Positions 30,723 to 40,066 of a stretch of 64,000 nucleotides of DNA are shown here, in pieces. A program made the translations under genes and the position numbers. This DNA is from an uncultured Bacilli bacterium (GTDB taxonomy: Bacteria; Bacillota_I; Bacilli_A; RF39; UBA660): positions 1 through 64,000 of the forward strand of contig CAKOKR010000001.1 in assembly GCA_934095965.1 (NCBI GenBank). The letters run 5' to 3'. The notes under the pieces were generated by a model that was not told where the DNA came from, made no database searches, and was given only the letters and a program-made list of their open reading frames with translations. Each line of letters opens with the position of its first letter. Position 1 is the stretch's first letter.

Positions 30723-32204
30723 GTGTATAATATTGAATATGAATTAAGAACATATGAAAAATTACAAGAAAAATTAAAACAAATTGTTAACGATGAAAAT
30801 AAATATAGTGTAACTAAATGTGAAGATTTAGGAAAAAGCCCATGTGGATTTCCTATTGAACATTATAAAATAGGTAATGGACCAATTCACATAACTTATA
30901 TGGGTTGTTGTCATGGTAATGAAATCATAAGTGTTGATTTTGTAACACAATTAATGAATAATATTGCCAAAGGTAATATGTCTTATTTTAATGATAAAAT
31001 TTTTACTATAGATTTTATACCAGTTCAAAATCCTGAAGGATATGCAATTACTACATATGCAATTAATTCAAAAACAAAAGATATGTCTAAAGAAGAATTT
31101 GAAAAATTTAGTAAAGAATATTACTTAGCTTTTCGTGAAGATGATATAAATGTTACTAAAACAAATAAGTTTTTAAATCTATTTTTAGAAACCTTCAACA
31201 TAAGTGATCCATCTCTAACAACAAATTTCTGGATATACTTTCAAAATAAAGATATAACCATCGAAGAATTATTCATGTATTTTGTAAATCATTATGAAGT
31301 TGATCACAAAGAATTAATAACATTCTTACAAACTAATTTTACAAAAACAATATCTAAAGAAAGAAATCACACTAAAATATTTAATGATGTAACATTCGAT
31401 TGCATTCCAGAATTATCTGATTCTCACAAATTACTAAAAGAAAAAGTTAAAAAATTATATAAAGAAAATAGTTTTCCAATGGGTTCACTTGCTAACTTTT
31501 ATGCAAACTCTGATGGCGTTAACTTAAATGATAATAATCCATATTACTATGAAATAATGAAACAAAAAATAGCTGCATCAAAAGTAGTTCTTGGAAATAT
31601 CAGAGATAATCACATAACAAAAAGTGTCCCTGGACCAATAGGTAATGCAAATTATGATATGAATAAACCATTTTGTTATTCAAGTGAAAATGAAGCAATA
31701 TTTAAATACTTAAATAATCAAGATCAAAATAGAGAAAATTTTGCTTTCTTTAATTGCCATGGAACCGGGGGATTACTTTATATCTATCCAGTTTACAATG
31801 AAATTAACAAAAGTGAGTCACGTGACTTTTCGTTTTACATCAATAACAGATTAGCAACAGAATATACAAATGAAACTGGTAATGCTTACTTAGAAAAAAC
31901 AGGTAAGTTTGATCCATACAAAACAGCAGGTCATCCATCTCAAATTACTGGTGTAGGTGATGTTCTTCGTAAAAAATACATAGCATCATTCATTCTAGAA
32001 CTATCTAAAATGGGTGGAAATCCTTTGGCACCATATGGTGATAGAGAAAATAACTATACATTAACAATGCAAGCAAACTTTGATGCATTTAGTAAAACGT
32101 TAAAAACAATTTTAAGTTTACAAGAACTTTACGAAACAAGCTATACAATGCACTATGATGATTTCGGACAAGTTCATTATGAAACGTCTACTCGCGGAAG
32201 ATAA
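30723..32204 (+). CDS. M14 family zinc carboxypeptidase
   Basis: 493 residues from a GTG that follows AAGGTGAT. M14 motifs: MGCCHGNEIISVDFV (HxxE zinc ligands), DFIPVQNPEGYAIT, DGVNLNDNNP (ND substrate-binding), FFNCHGTGGLLYIYP (third zinc His) and FILELSKMGG with the catalytic Glu. An insertion of about 150 residues (DITIEELFMYFVNHYEVDHKEL) separates PVQNPEG from the ND motif. No signal peptide, so it is probably cytoplasmic and may act on cell-wall peptides like gamma-D-glutamyl-diaminopimelate peptidases, or on free peptides. It stands alone with promoter and terminator. Confidence 0.8.
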   Translation: MYNIEYELRTYEKLQEKLKQIVNDENKYSVTKCEDLGKSPCGFPIEHYKIGNGPIHITYMGCCHGNEIISVDFVTQLMNNIAKGNMSYFNDKIFTIDFIPVQNPEGYAITTYAINSKTKDMSKEEFEKFSKEYYLAFREDDINVTKTNKFLNLFLETFNISDPSLTTNFWIYFQNKDITIEELFMYFVNHYEVDHKELITFLQTNFTKTISKERNHTKIFNDVTFDCIPELSDSHKLLKEKVKKLYKENSFPMGSLANFYANSDGVNLNDNNPYYYEIMKQKIAASKVVLGNIRDNHITKSVPGPIGNANYDMNKPFCYSSENEAIFKYLNNQDQNRENFAFFNCHGTGGLLYIYPVYNEINKSESRDFSFYINNRLATEYTNETGNAYLEKTGKFDPYKTAGHPSQITGVGDVLRKKYIASFILELSKMGGNPLAPYGDRENNYTLTMQANFDAFSKTLKTILSLQELYETSYTMHYDDFGQVHYETSTRGR

Positions 32205-32207
32205 AAC

Positions 32208-32236
32208 AAGAAGTCTTTACACAAGGCTTCTTTTAA
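32208..32236 (+). terminator. Terminator of the M14 peptidase gene
   Basis: AAGAAGTCTT and AAGGCTTCTT (one T-G pair), 5-base loop, T run. Confidence 0.7.
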
Positions 32237-32260
32237 AATGCTGTAAACTTCACAAACTTC

Positions 32261-32289
32261 TTTACATTTACAAAAATCTTTGCTATAAT
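32261..32289 (+). promoter_or_regulatory. Promoter of the three-gene orphan operon
   Basis: TTTACA, 17 bases, TATAAT. Confidence 0.7.
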
Positions 32290-32315
32290 TTATTCATAAT
32301 AAAGGGCGTGATTAA

Positions 32316-33563
32316 ATGAAAATGTTATCAAGTGAAGTAAAAACACTACTAGATAAGTTATATAATCTTCGTGGTGAAGATAGTGTAATACTAACAAAAA
32401 TGAATAAAGAAAGAGAAGAAGCTATTGAAACTGGTGAAAGAACCAAAAATGAAAAAGCAGTTCTATTAGACAAAATTGCTAAACTTACTGAAGAAGAAAA
32501 AACACTTCAAGAAGAGGGAGATAAACTATCTTCAATTTTAAGCAGCATAAATAAAGAAGACTTTGCAAATGTATTGGACCGATTAAATATCGATTTTGAC
32601 CCATCAACCATAAATGCTAAAATTACAAGTATGTTACCAGATACAATTAAAAAAGTTGTAGAAGAAAATGAAAAAGCTAGCGAAGAGTTAGAAAGTGTTG
32701 AAACAGAAATGAATAATGCCATCACTAAAGTTGAAGAACTTGGTATTAGAAAAGATGAAGCATTAAGTAATCAAGAAAAATTAAACGAATATTTCCGTTT
32801 AGCACTAGATGGCAACATAAATATAACTCGTGATGAAATTACAAACCTTTTAGAAAAATTTAATTTCAATGAAGATGAACAAAGAGAAGCTGCTAAAATA
32901 TTGATGTTCCCAGAAGATGCTTTATATGAATATGATGCATCAACAAAAAGTAGTGAAGGAAAAAGTGGTAAAACAATAACTGAAGTTCTAGTGGAAGCTA
33001 AAAAAGAATCAGCACCAGAAAAGATTGAAAAAACTAAAGAAGTAAAAGAAACTCCTGAAGTTAACGAAGAGCTAGAACAAGAAGAAGCAAAAGAGTTATT
33101 TAAAGAACCAGAAACAAATGAAAATTCTTTAGAAAACATCTTTGCTAAAGCTATCGAAGAAGAACATATCGAAGAAGAAGTCGAAGAAAAAGTAAATCAA
33201 GAAGAAAATGAATTAGCAAAACTAACTGAACTTCTAAATAAAAATGATATTACAGATTTAAGCAAAGAATCACTAAAAAAAGTTCTTGCTAACTATAATG
33301 AAGAATTAATAATAAAAAATATTGAAGTATTAAAAAAGAAGAATATAAATCTAGAAGTATTAAAAGAAAATATTGAAATAATTTATGATAAAGAACTAGA
33401 AGAAAAATTAAATAAATTATTAGAAATAGGTAAAGAATCTAGAGATATAAGTCTTATGCCTGAAGTATTAGTAAAATATGATTTAAAAGGATTAAATAAT
33501 ACAATAAATGTTTTAGAAATAAGTGGTTTAGATCCTAAAAAGGTTCCATTACTTGCTTATTAG
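32316..33563 (+). CDS. Long coiled-coil protein, first gene of an orphan operon
   Basis: 415 residues, family not recognised. The N-terminal 160 residues are a coiled coil (KMNKEREEAIETGERTKNEKAVLLDKIAKLTEEEKTL; VVEENEKASEELESVETEMNNAI). A Glu/Lys-rich low-complexity middle (about 215-290) looks disordered. The C-terminal 110 residues are helical repeats of about 30 residues (LSKESLKKVLANYNEELIIKNIEVLKKKNINLEVL; LMPEVLVKYDLKGLNNTINVLEISGLDPKKV) that resemble mTERF-like alpha-alpha units. No membrane segment. Expression from a strong promoter suggests an abundant cytoplasmic structural or scaffold protein; this is inference. Confidence 0.65.
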   Translation: MKMLSSEVKTLLDKLYNLRGEDSVILTKMNKEREEAIETGERTKNEKAVLLDKIAKLTEEEKTLQEEGDKLSSILSSINKEDFANVLDRLNIDFDPSTINAKITSMLPDTIKKVVEENEKASEELESVETEMNNAITKVEELGIRKDEALSNQEKLNEYFRLALDGNINITRDEITNLLEKFNFNEDEQREAAKILMFPEDALYEYDASTKSSEGKSGKTITEVLVEAKKESAPEKIEKTKEVKETPEVNEELEQEEAKELFKEPETNENSLENIFAKAIEEEHIEEEVEEKVNQEENELAKLTELLNKNDITDLSKESLKKVLANYNEELIIKNIEVLKKKNINLEVLKENIEIIYDKELEEKLNKLLEIGKESRDISLMPEVLVKYDLKGLNNTINVLEISGLDPKKVPLLAY

Positions 33564-33575
33564 AAAGGAGTATTT

Positions 33576-34235
33576 ATGAAAAATACGAAAGATTTAACAA
33601 CACTTTATAAAAGTCTTAAAGAAAATGAAGAATCAAAAAGACCAATTCAATCAGAACCATGGTTAACATCATTATTATTTGCACGTGATGAAAATAAAAA
33701 ATTACTTGATGAATATAATATTAAGTTAACACCAGATACATGGATAGTTTTATCAATAGAACCAGAAGTTTTGAAAAAAACAGTTCTACGTGCTAAAGAC
33801 TTAGGTTTCCTAGATGCATATATTCAAAATCCAAGTTATTTAAAATATGATGTTGACGCTGTAATAAAAAGAATATCAGAGTTTGAACACTTAAATATTC
33901 CATATAAAAATGAAAAAGGTAAATATCAAACATATCTATTTAGTAAAAGAGCATATGATTATGTAATTAATTCTATTAATAAAAATAATAATACACCCAG
34001 TATAATGGATGTTGAATTAAAAGAATATGCAAATCGTGTAATTGAAACATTTGCTATGGAAGATAAAAAAGAAGAAATATATAATAAATTATCTGAAATA
34101 GAAAAACAAGGTCTTGGTATAAAAGAAACATTAATGGAAGTATTTAAGGTATATAGCGATAATATAGATTATTTAAGTTCTAATATTGATGAAATATTAA
34201 ATAGTTATAAAGAAGAAAAAGGGAGAGTAGCATGA
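33576..34235 (+). CDS. Helical-repeat protein, second gene of the orphan operon
   Basis: 219 residues, family not recognised. Helical throughout; TPDTWIVLSIEPEVLKKTVLRAKDLGFLDAYIQNP and YDVDAVIKRISEFEHLNIPY repeat the roughly 30-residue pattern seen at the C-terminus of the first protein, so the two may share an origin or interact. GAAAGGAG precedes the ATG 12 bases after the previous stop. Its last codons overlap the third gene by four bases (ATGA). Confidence 0.6.
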   Translation: MKNTKDLTTLYKSLKENEESKRPIQSEPWLTSLLFARDENKKLLDEYNIKLTPDTWIVLSIEPEVLKKTVLRAKDLGFLDAYIQNPSYLKYDVDAVIKRISEFEHLNIPYKNEKGKYQTYLFSKRAYDYVINSINKNNNTPSIMDVELKEYANRVIETFAMEDKKEEIYNKLSEIEKQGLGIKETLMEVFKVYSDNIDYLSSNIDEILNSYKEEKGRVA

Positions 34236-34519
34236 GTTTTTTTGAAAAATTTGGATTTCTAGAAGATGAACAAAAAGAATATGAAGATATTACACCTGAA
34301 GAAATAAAAAAAATGATTACTAAACATAATAAGCTTGTAGAAACTAATCTACAATTCTTAAAAGATTTAGAAATCAATACTTATAAAGAAATATTTATTA
34401 ATTATCCAGATATGTTTTTAATGGATGCTTCTAATTTTGAAAAATATTTCAATAGATATGAAAAAGAAGCATTACAAGAGAAACTAAATACAAACTTTAA
34501 AGTAGTTAAATTTTTATAG
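34232..34519 (+). CDS. Small protein, third gene of the orphan operon
   Basis: 95 residues, family not recognised. Soluble and helical, with FFEKFGFLEDEQKEYEDITPEEIKKMITKHNKLVETN at the start and IFINYPDMFLMDASNFEKYFNRYEKEALQEKL. Translational coupling by a 4-base overlap with the second gene and a shared terminator suggest the three products work together. Confidence 0.6.
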   Translation: MSFFEKFGFLEDEQKEYEDITPEEIKKMITKHNKLVETNLQFLKDLEINTYKEIFINYPDMFLMDASNFEKYFNRYEKEALQEKLNTNFKVVKFL

Positions 34520-34541
34520 AACCACCTAGGTTCTATTTTTT
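34516..34541. terminator. Bidirectional terminator
   Basis: ATAGAACC and GGTTCTAT arms with a 5-base loop, flanked by T runs on both strands. Confidence 0.75.
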
Positions 34542-35332
34542 AATGTATATAAATTTATTTCAGGTTTATTAAATAATCTAAATTTAACTTTTTCAGTACC
34601 AATACCACCAGAAACATATAATCTTTTATCATCAATTTCATAATAATTATCAATATATGTTTTAGCCCAATCTTTTTTTATTAATCCACCATAAAAAGGT
34701 ATTCTTATTTGTCCTTTTAATGAATGACCTGCAAAAATTATATCTATATCTTTATTTAATAAATTATTTATATAATCTGGATAATGAGTTAATACAATAT
34801 TTAATACTGTATCATAATTATCAACCATTTCTAAAGCTTTATCAACATTATCTAAATTAGTTAAACCACTAATTTTTATAGGTTTAATATCTTTATAAAA
34901 TAAATAAGTTGATTCATTATCTAAAACTTTAATATTAGCATTATCTAATATATTTAAATATACATTTCTTTCATCTTTATCACCAATAACAGCATACTTA
35001 TACATTGTTACATTAATATTCTTAAGTTCATTAGTTATTACTTCAATATCTTTATTACTTAAATTACTACCAAGAAGATCCCCAGTAAATATAAATATAT
35101 CAGCCTCAGACTCATTAATACTTTTTACTATTTTTTTAAGTCTTTTTATATCTTCATTATTATTTATCTTTAAATCACTTAATTGTAATATTTTAAATCC
35201 CTCAAAAGAAGTTGATAAATTATCAACTAAAATAGTATCTTCCTTCACTTTAAAACCATTGGAATTAATAAAAAATCCATAAGTTCCAATAAAAATAACA
35301 ACTAATAAAATAAATAACAATACTTTTTTCAT
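34526..35332 (-). CDS. Membrane-anchored metallophosphoesterase-like protein with degenerate metal site
   Basis: 268 residues. N-terminal membrane helix (VLLFILLVVIFIGTYGFFI), then a YkuE-like phosphoesterase fold with the order of motifs kept but several ligands changed: LQLSDLKIN (DxH has become DLK), FTGDLLGSN (GD kept), VIGDKDERN (GNHD has become GDKD), VLTHYPD (His kept) and FAGHSLKGQIRIPF (GHxHGGQ has become GHSLKGQ). It may have lost catalysis and act as a binding protein. The start is set by GGGGC seven bases upstream. It lies just before the surface-machine locus on the other strand. Confidence 0.75.
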   Translation of the reverse strand: MKKVLLFILLVVIFIGTYGFFINSNGFKVKEDTILVDNLSTSFEGFKILQLSDLKINNNEDIKRLKKIVKSINESEADIFIFTGDLLGSNLSNKDIEVITNELKNINVTMYKYAVIGDKDERNVYLNILDNANIKVLDNESTYLFYKDIKPIKISGLTNLDNVDKALEMVDNYDTVLNIVLTHYPDYINNLLNKDIDIIFAGHSLKGQIRIPFYGGLIKKDWAKTYIDNYYEIDDKRLYVSGGIGTEKVKFRLFNKPEINLYTLKNRT

Positions 35333-35405
35333 AAACATGCCCCAATTCATTTCTAATTAATCATATCATAATTATGATATTTTATCAATTTTTATTAAAA
35401 TGGAA

Positions 35406-35434
35406 TTGAAAAAAAGTGTGTTATATGGTAAACT
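35406..35434 (+). promoter_or_regulatory. Promoter of the Tad-like locus
   Basis: TTGAAA, 17 bases, TAAACT; GGTAGGTG and the first ATG follow. No other strong promoter is seen until 44481, so this may drive eight genes over 9 kb. Confidence 0.5.
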
Positions 35435-35455
35435 TAATCATAGGTAGGTGTCGAT

Positions 35456-36214
35456 ATGAAAAAAGTAAAATTATTAGTAACTTCTGCACTAAGTTTTATG
35501 CTTTTAACATCAAGTGTAAGTGCTGCTTGTAATTATGAAGAAAAAGCAAAACTAAATAACGATAGTGCAAATGTTAAAGCCAACTATGAAATTAAGGAAA
35601 GGGAACTAACTAAAGATGAATATACAGCACCACCAGATGCTATACCAACTGATGAACAAGAAAGTTATGTTCCGAAAACTGAATACATCGAAGTAAATAT
35701 TTTGAATTTAACAGAAAATTTATATGTAACAGTTAAAAATGATGTAACTAAAGATGTAAAAACTTATTACTATACTGATACTACAAATGGTAACATTAAA
35801 TTTAATTGGAATGAAATTGGTACAATTGCTAATTATACAATTAAAGTAATGGCATCAAGTGCATCAGATTGTAAAGGTCAAACACTTAGAACATTATATT
35901 TAACATTACCTAGATATAATGAATATTCAGAATATGATGTATGTGATAGAATTCCAGATTATTATATGTGTCAAAGATTTGTTACTTATGATGATTTCAA
36001 ATATGATGATTTTGCAGAAAATGTAACAAAAGAAATAGAGAATAGAAATAAAAAAAGTGAAGAAGAAAAAGAAAATAGTAAATGGTATAAAAAGGTTGGT
36101 AAATTTGTAAGTGACCACAAAACGGCATTTATTATTGGTGGGATTAGTTTGGTTGTAGTTGCAGGAGGAGCAACATATATAATAATTAAAAAACGTAGGA
36201 GAAGTATAATATGA
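35456..36214 (+). CDS. Secreted, membrane-anchored surface protein
   Basis: 252 residues, family not recognised. Signal peptide (VKLLVTSALSFMLLTSSVSA), outward domain with beta-rich repeats (YIEVNILNLTENLYVTVKNDV; IANYTIKVMASSASDCKGQTLRTLYLTLPRY) and paired Cys (CDRIPDYYMC), then a charged stalk and a C-terminal membrane helix (TAFIIGGISLVVVAGGATYIIIKKRRR) with a basic stop-transfer. Its stop overlaps the ATG of the 1138-residue protein by four bases, suggesting a stoichiometric pair. Confidence 0.75.
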   Translation: MKKVKLLVTSALSFMLLTSSVSAACNYEEKAKLNNDSANVKANYEIKERELTKDEYTAPPDAIPTDEQESYVPKTEYIEVNILNLTENLYVTVKNDVTKDVKTYYYTDTTNGNIKFNWNEIGTIANYTIKVMASSASDCKGQTLRTLYLTLPRYNEYSEYDVCDRIPDYYMCQRFVTYDDFKYDDFAENVTKEIENRNKKSEEEKENSKWYKKVGKFVSDHKTAFIIGGISLVVVAGGATYIIIKKRRRSII

Positions 36215-39200
36215 AAAGAATAGGAAATTTATTATTAGTATCATCTTTAGCATTAGCATTCGGAGTAAGAAATGTTACTGCTGCAACATTTAGTGATGGA
36301 GATAGTCATTCAATATCACATGGAAATTACATAACAATTAATAGCTTAGATGTAGGAAGTGCTAACTATGGTATTTATAAATATACATTTGATAATGGAA
36401 AATATGTAGGTTATTGTGAAGACCCACAAAACTTTTCAGGAAAAAATTATTCAGTATCCAGAGAACTCGGAGCAACAACAAATGGTAAAACAATTCAAAA
36501 CATGGATGCAGGTCTATTAAAAATTATGTCTGAGGGATACAATCAATATAATACATCAAAAACAATAAGTGTTGTAACTCCAGAATCAGCACCAAATGCA
36601 ATATCAATTACTCTAAGTGGTGATGAATTATATGCAGCAACATCAATTGCAGTTCGTGCGTATACAACAGGTTTATTTACAACCGGAGCAAAAGGAGCCA
36701 AATATCAATCAGCTATAGATATGGCATCAGCTCATGCAAACCTAGGTGCTCAATGGGCAGCATTATACGGAGAATATACAGATAATGCAACATATGCAAA
36801 TTGTAATGGAGATAGTAATTGTTATAAAAATAAAGTTGATTATGCGTGGTTAAATAAAAATGCAATGTTTAATTATTCAGATCCAAACTCAGCATCATAT
36901 AAAATAATTTATATGGCCCAACAATTATTTAAATCCGGTGTTATGGATGCATCAAATAAATCAACAGGTTCGCTACTTACAACAACAGTTAACATTGAAT
37001 TTAGTAAAAAAACAGAATCAATTAGTAAAACAGATACATCTGAAGAAAAATATGTTTATGCAACATTAAAAATAGAAAACTTACCAGAAAAATTATCAGA
37101 TGGTAAGGATGGCAAAGTTGAATTATCAATGCCAACATGTACTGGATGTACAATAAATTCATTCGAAGCTCAAGATGGTGGAGATTATAAACAAGTTGGA
37201 ATTGGTAATAATATAGCACTTTTACTTGAAGCAAAAGATGGTGTAAGAAGTGGTGAAATTAAATTAAGAATTAAAGTTACTCAAGCTATCCAAGATCAAG
37301 AAAACTGTAAAGATGCAACATTAAAAATTGATTATAAATATAATACAAATCCTCAATTAACCGGAGCAACATTAAGTGATAAAAGTAATCCGAATTCACA
37401 AAGATTCTTTGTTCTAGACAAACAAGAAGGTGACCAAACAGGTTCTGCTCAAACTAAAATAGGTTGTTCAAAAGCAGCTTGTGATACTGAAATTACTGAA
37501 CCACTTTGTGATGGAGATGCAATTGCAACTGTTAAAGCTCCAGACAAAATTAAAAGTTGTGTAATCAACAATGTAGATGATGCTGATAACTCATATCAAT
37601 ATACATCTGGTGTTGATAACAAATATTGTAAAGTTTACTGTAAAGAAGATTATGCAAAAATACAATTAGAACCAGTAGTTAAAGATATCAAGTGTGGTAG
37701 TTACTTTAAACTAACAAGTCATATCGAAGGAAGTAAATCATGTTATACCGGCGGAGAGACTGGAACCGACGCTAGAAATGGTGAAAAGAGTATTGATAAA
37801 GATCAATATATTCAAGATGTAATTGATGCACAAAAAACAATGATCGAAGGATTAAACCTTTATCGTAAAGCAAAACAAGCATTAGCAACAGCATCAGATT
37901 ACAGTATATCACATGGTTGTGATGGATGTAGTGCTGAATCATGGACAAGAACTGGTTCATATGTAGGACCTGTTGTTACAAACATTGACTATGAAGAAGG
38001 ACTTGTAACATCACAAGAAACTACTCAAGGTTTCTTCTATGGAACTAAAGAATCAGTATCAAATAATACAAGTTATGATTCTGAAAAAAAGAGATATGTA
38101 TGTGTATCAAGTACATGTACAAATGGTACAACTGAAGCAGAAGTTGTTGCTCTAATAAAAGCTGACATGGCAAAAGGAAAAGCAATGATGGAATCTGGAT
38201 TTAAAGCTTATGAAGCAGCACACACTGCATATAATGCTTGTACGACTGGATGGCAAAATAACTTCTTATTTGAACAAAAAATCGGATATTACTATAATGA
38301 AAATCGTGGAAACGATGAATACAAGAGTCCATATTATGATATATTAGAAAGTGCTCAAAATAAAGATTTATATTATCTTGAAGGAACAGGTTCTGCTGCA
38401 CCAAAATCTACATCTAAGATAGAAATATGGAAAAAGGCAACTGATGACAAGATTGAAACAGGTTCAGATTATACATTTGATTTATCAATAGAAAATGGAT
38501 CAACTGGTAAATACAATTATAAATCAAGTTATGGTGGAACATTTGAACCAAGAAATTATACTGTATGTAAAGATCCAGAAGGATCATGTGAAGTAAGAAC
38601 AGAACAAATTTCTCAAGCAGCATTTGTTAAGAAATATGTTGAAAAAGAACAAGATTATATAACACCAACAGCATTCTATCAAATAGCAGCTAATGGTAAA
38701 ATAACCGTTAATAGTGGTTACACTGGAGACAAAGTTCAACTTGAAGCATTATTCAATAGCTTACCAGTATCTACTAAAACAGTAGGTGGAGGAATATTCA
38801 AATTAAATATTGAATGGCTTGGTGAATTCTATGATAAAGATAATGCCGTTGGAAGACTTATGGATATACCAGGAGTAGCATGGACAGATAGAAGACAAGG
38901 TGGAACAACATTTATGGATAGTCCAAAACATCAAGATTCATTTACAGGTGACTATAAATGTTATTATGAATCTCCATGTAGACCAGATGATTGTCCAAAC
39001 TGTGACTTCGTTTGTGAAGGTGACAACTGTGATTGGATTGATTGTCCAGAATGTAAAATAGATTGTACAAATTGTATCTTTGATTTAAATAAATTAAATG
39101 TTAATTTCAGAACAATTTCAACAACAAACTTCAATTCAGCTAACAGAACATATGGTTATAACTGGATCACATCAAGTAGCATGCAAGCATTACAATTGTT

Positions 39201-39627
39201 AAATAAGAAAGCTGATGCTACAATTAAAGAAATCGAAGAAGTTAATGAAAGTATCTATGACCCAGAAGGTAAAACATCAGATGGTTCAAGTGCACTTGCA
39301 TTAAGTATTAAATTAACTCCACAAGCAATCAGAGAGTTAAAGAAATACAATGAAAAACATTCAAGTGATGGTGGATACATTAATGACTCATTAACATGTT
39401 ATGATGCTACAGTTAATGGTAAAACATATAAAAACATCTATTGTTATAGTGAAGTAATAGATGACTTAGTAAAAAATTATGAAGTAACAATTCCAGATGG
39501 TAAACGTTTAGATAGTGCTACAGCTAGAGCTGCATCACAAAATCAAAATGGATACTGGGAATTATGGTCTGATAAACACGAATTCATATATAGTGAAAGT
39601 GTTATCGGCGGACCTTCATGGAAGTAG
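36211..39627 (+). CDS. Giant secreted surface protein with thioester-type domain and Cys-rich segments
   Basis: 1138 residues. Signal peptide to about VTAA (24). The N-terminal 150 residues have the layout of thioester (TQXA) domains: GKYVGYCEDP with Cys69 and DELYAATSIAVRAYTTG where adhesins have TQxAIW; here position 145 is Ser, not Gln. The middle is beta-rich with Cys pairs (CTGCTINS, SCVINN, CDGCSAE). Residues 917-955 hold ten Cys, including CPNC, CPEC and CTNC. The end (SESVIGGPSWK) has no LPXTG motif and no membrane helix, so it must be held by another protein, plausibly its coupled membrane partner or the machine downstream. Likely the main exposed subunit or adhesin of the locus. Confidence 0.75.
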   Translation: MKRIGNLLLVSSLALAFGVRNVTAATFSDGDSHSISHGNYITINSLDVGSANYGIYKYTFDNGKYVGYCEDPQNFSGKNYSVSRELGATTNGKTIQNMDAGLLKIMSEGYNQYNTSKTISVVTPESAPNAISITLSGDELYAATSIAVRAYTTGLFTTGAKGAKYQSAIDMASAHANLGAQWAALYGEYTDNATYANCNGDSNCYKNKVDYAWLNKNAMFNYSDPNSASYKIIYMAQQLFKSGVMDASNKSTGSLLTTTVNIEFSKKTESISKTDTSEEKYVYATLKIENLPEKLSDGKDGKVELSMPTCTGCTINSFEAQDGGDYKQVGIGNNIALLLEAKDGVRSGEIKLRIKVTQAIQDQENCKDATLKIDYKYNTNPQLTGATLSDKSNPNSQRFFVLDKQEGDQTGSAQTKIGCSKAACDTEITEPLCDGDAIATVKAPDKIKSCVINNVDDADNSYQYTSGVDNKYCKVYCKEDYAKIQLEPVVKDIKCGSYFKLTSHIEGSKSCYTGGETGTDARNGEKSIDKDQYIQDVIDAQKTMIEGLNLYRKAKQALATASDYSISHGCDGCSAESWTRTGSYVGPVVTNIDYEEGLVTSQETTQGFFYGTKESVSNNTSYDSEKKRYVCVSSTCTNGTTEAEVVALIKADMAKGKAMMESGFKAYEAAHTAYNACTTGWQNNFLFEQKIGYYYNENRGNDEYKSPYYDILESAQNKDLYYLEGTGSAAPKSTSKIEIWKKATDDKIETGSDYTFDLSIENGSTGKYNYKSSYGGTFEPRNYTVCKDPEGSCEVRTEQISQAAFVKKYVEKEQDYITPTAFYQIAANGKITVNSGYTGDKVQLEALFNSLPVSTKTVGGGIFKLNIEWLGEFYDKDNAVGRLMDIPGVAWTDRRQGGTTFMDSPKHQDSFTGDYKCYYESPCRPDDCPNCDFVCEGDNCDWIDCPECKIDCTNCIFDLNKLNVNFRTISTTNFNSANRTYGYNWITSSSMQALQLLNKKADATIKEIEEVNESIYDPEGKTSDGSSALALSIKLTPQAIRELKKYNEKHSSDGGYINDSLTCYDATVNGKTYKNIYCYSEVIDDLVKNYEVTIPDGKRLDSATARAASQNQNGYWELWSDKHEFIYSESVIGGPSWK

Positions 39628-39639
39628 GGGTGATTAGTT

Positions 39640-40050
39640 ATGAAGAATGCTTATTGGGCTTATTGGTTAATATTACTAGGAATGGTAATTGTAATAATTA
39701 TGTTACTTGTTCAAAATTTAACAACAACAAGTACACAAGATTATTATCTTATCAAAGAAATAACTGAAGCATCACTAGTAGATGCTGTAGATTACTCATA
39801 CTATCGTGATTATGGGGAAATAAAAATTAATAAAGAAAAATTCTATGAAAGTTTCTTAAGAAGATTCGCAGAAACTGCATCATTATCAACTACTTATACG
39901 GTGAGCTTCTATGGTGTATATGAAGCTCCACCTAAAGCTAGTGTAGAAATTAAGAGTAAATCAAATAGTTTCAATGTTGTAGGTGATGCAACAAGCTTAG
40001 ATATGGTAGAAAGAATAGATGCCGTATTAGAAGGAAATCCAGTTGACTAA
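39640..40050 (+). CDS. TadE-like membrane protein
   Basis: 136 residues. One N-terminal membrane helix (AYWLILLGMVIVIIMLLVQNL), then an outward alpha-beta domain (DYYLIKEITEASLVDAVDYSYYRDYGEIKINKEKFYESFLRRF; YTVSFYGVYEAPPKASVEI). This is the size and order of minor pseudopilins (TadE/TadG type) in Tad systems, though sequence resemblance is weak. It sits between the large surface protein and the CpaB pair. GGGGTGATTAGTT precedes the ATG. Confidence 0.6.
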   Translation: MKNAYWAYWLILLGMVIVIIMLLVQNLTTTSTQDYYLIKEITEASLVDAVDYSYYRDYGEIKINKEKFYESFLRRFAETASLSTTYTVSFYGVYEAPPKASVEIKSKSNSFNVVGDATSLDMVERIDAVLEGNPVD

Positions 40051-40066
40051 ATAAGGAGGAATAAAA

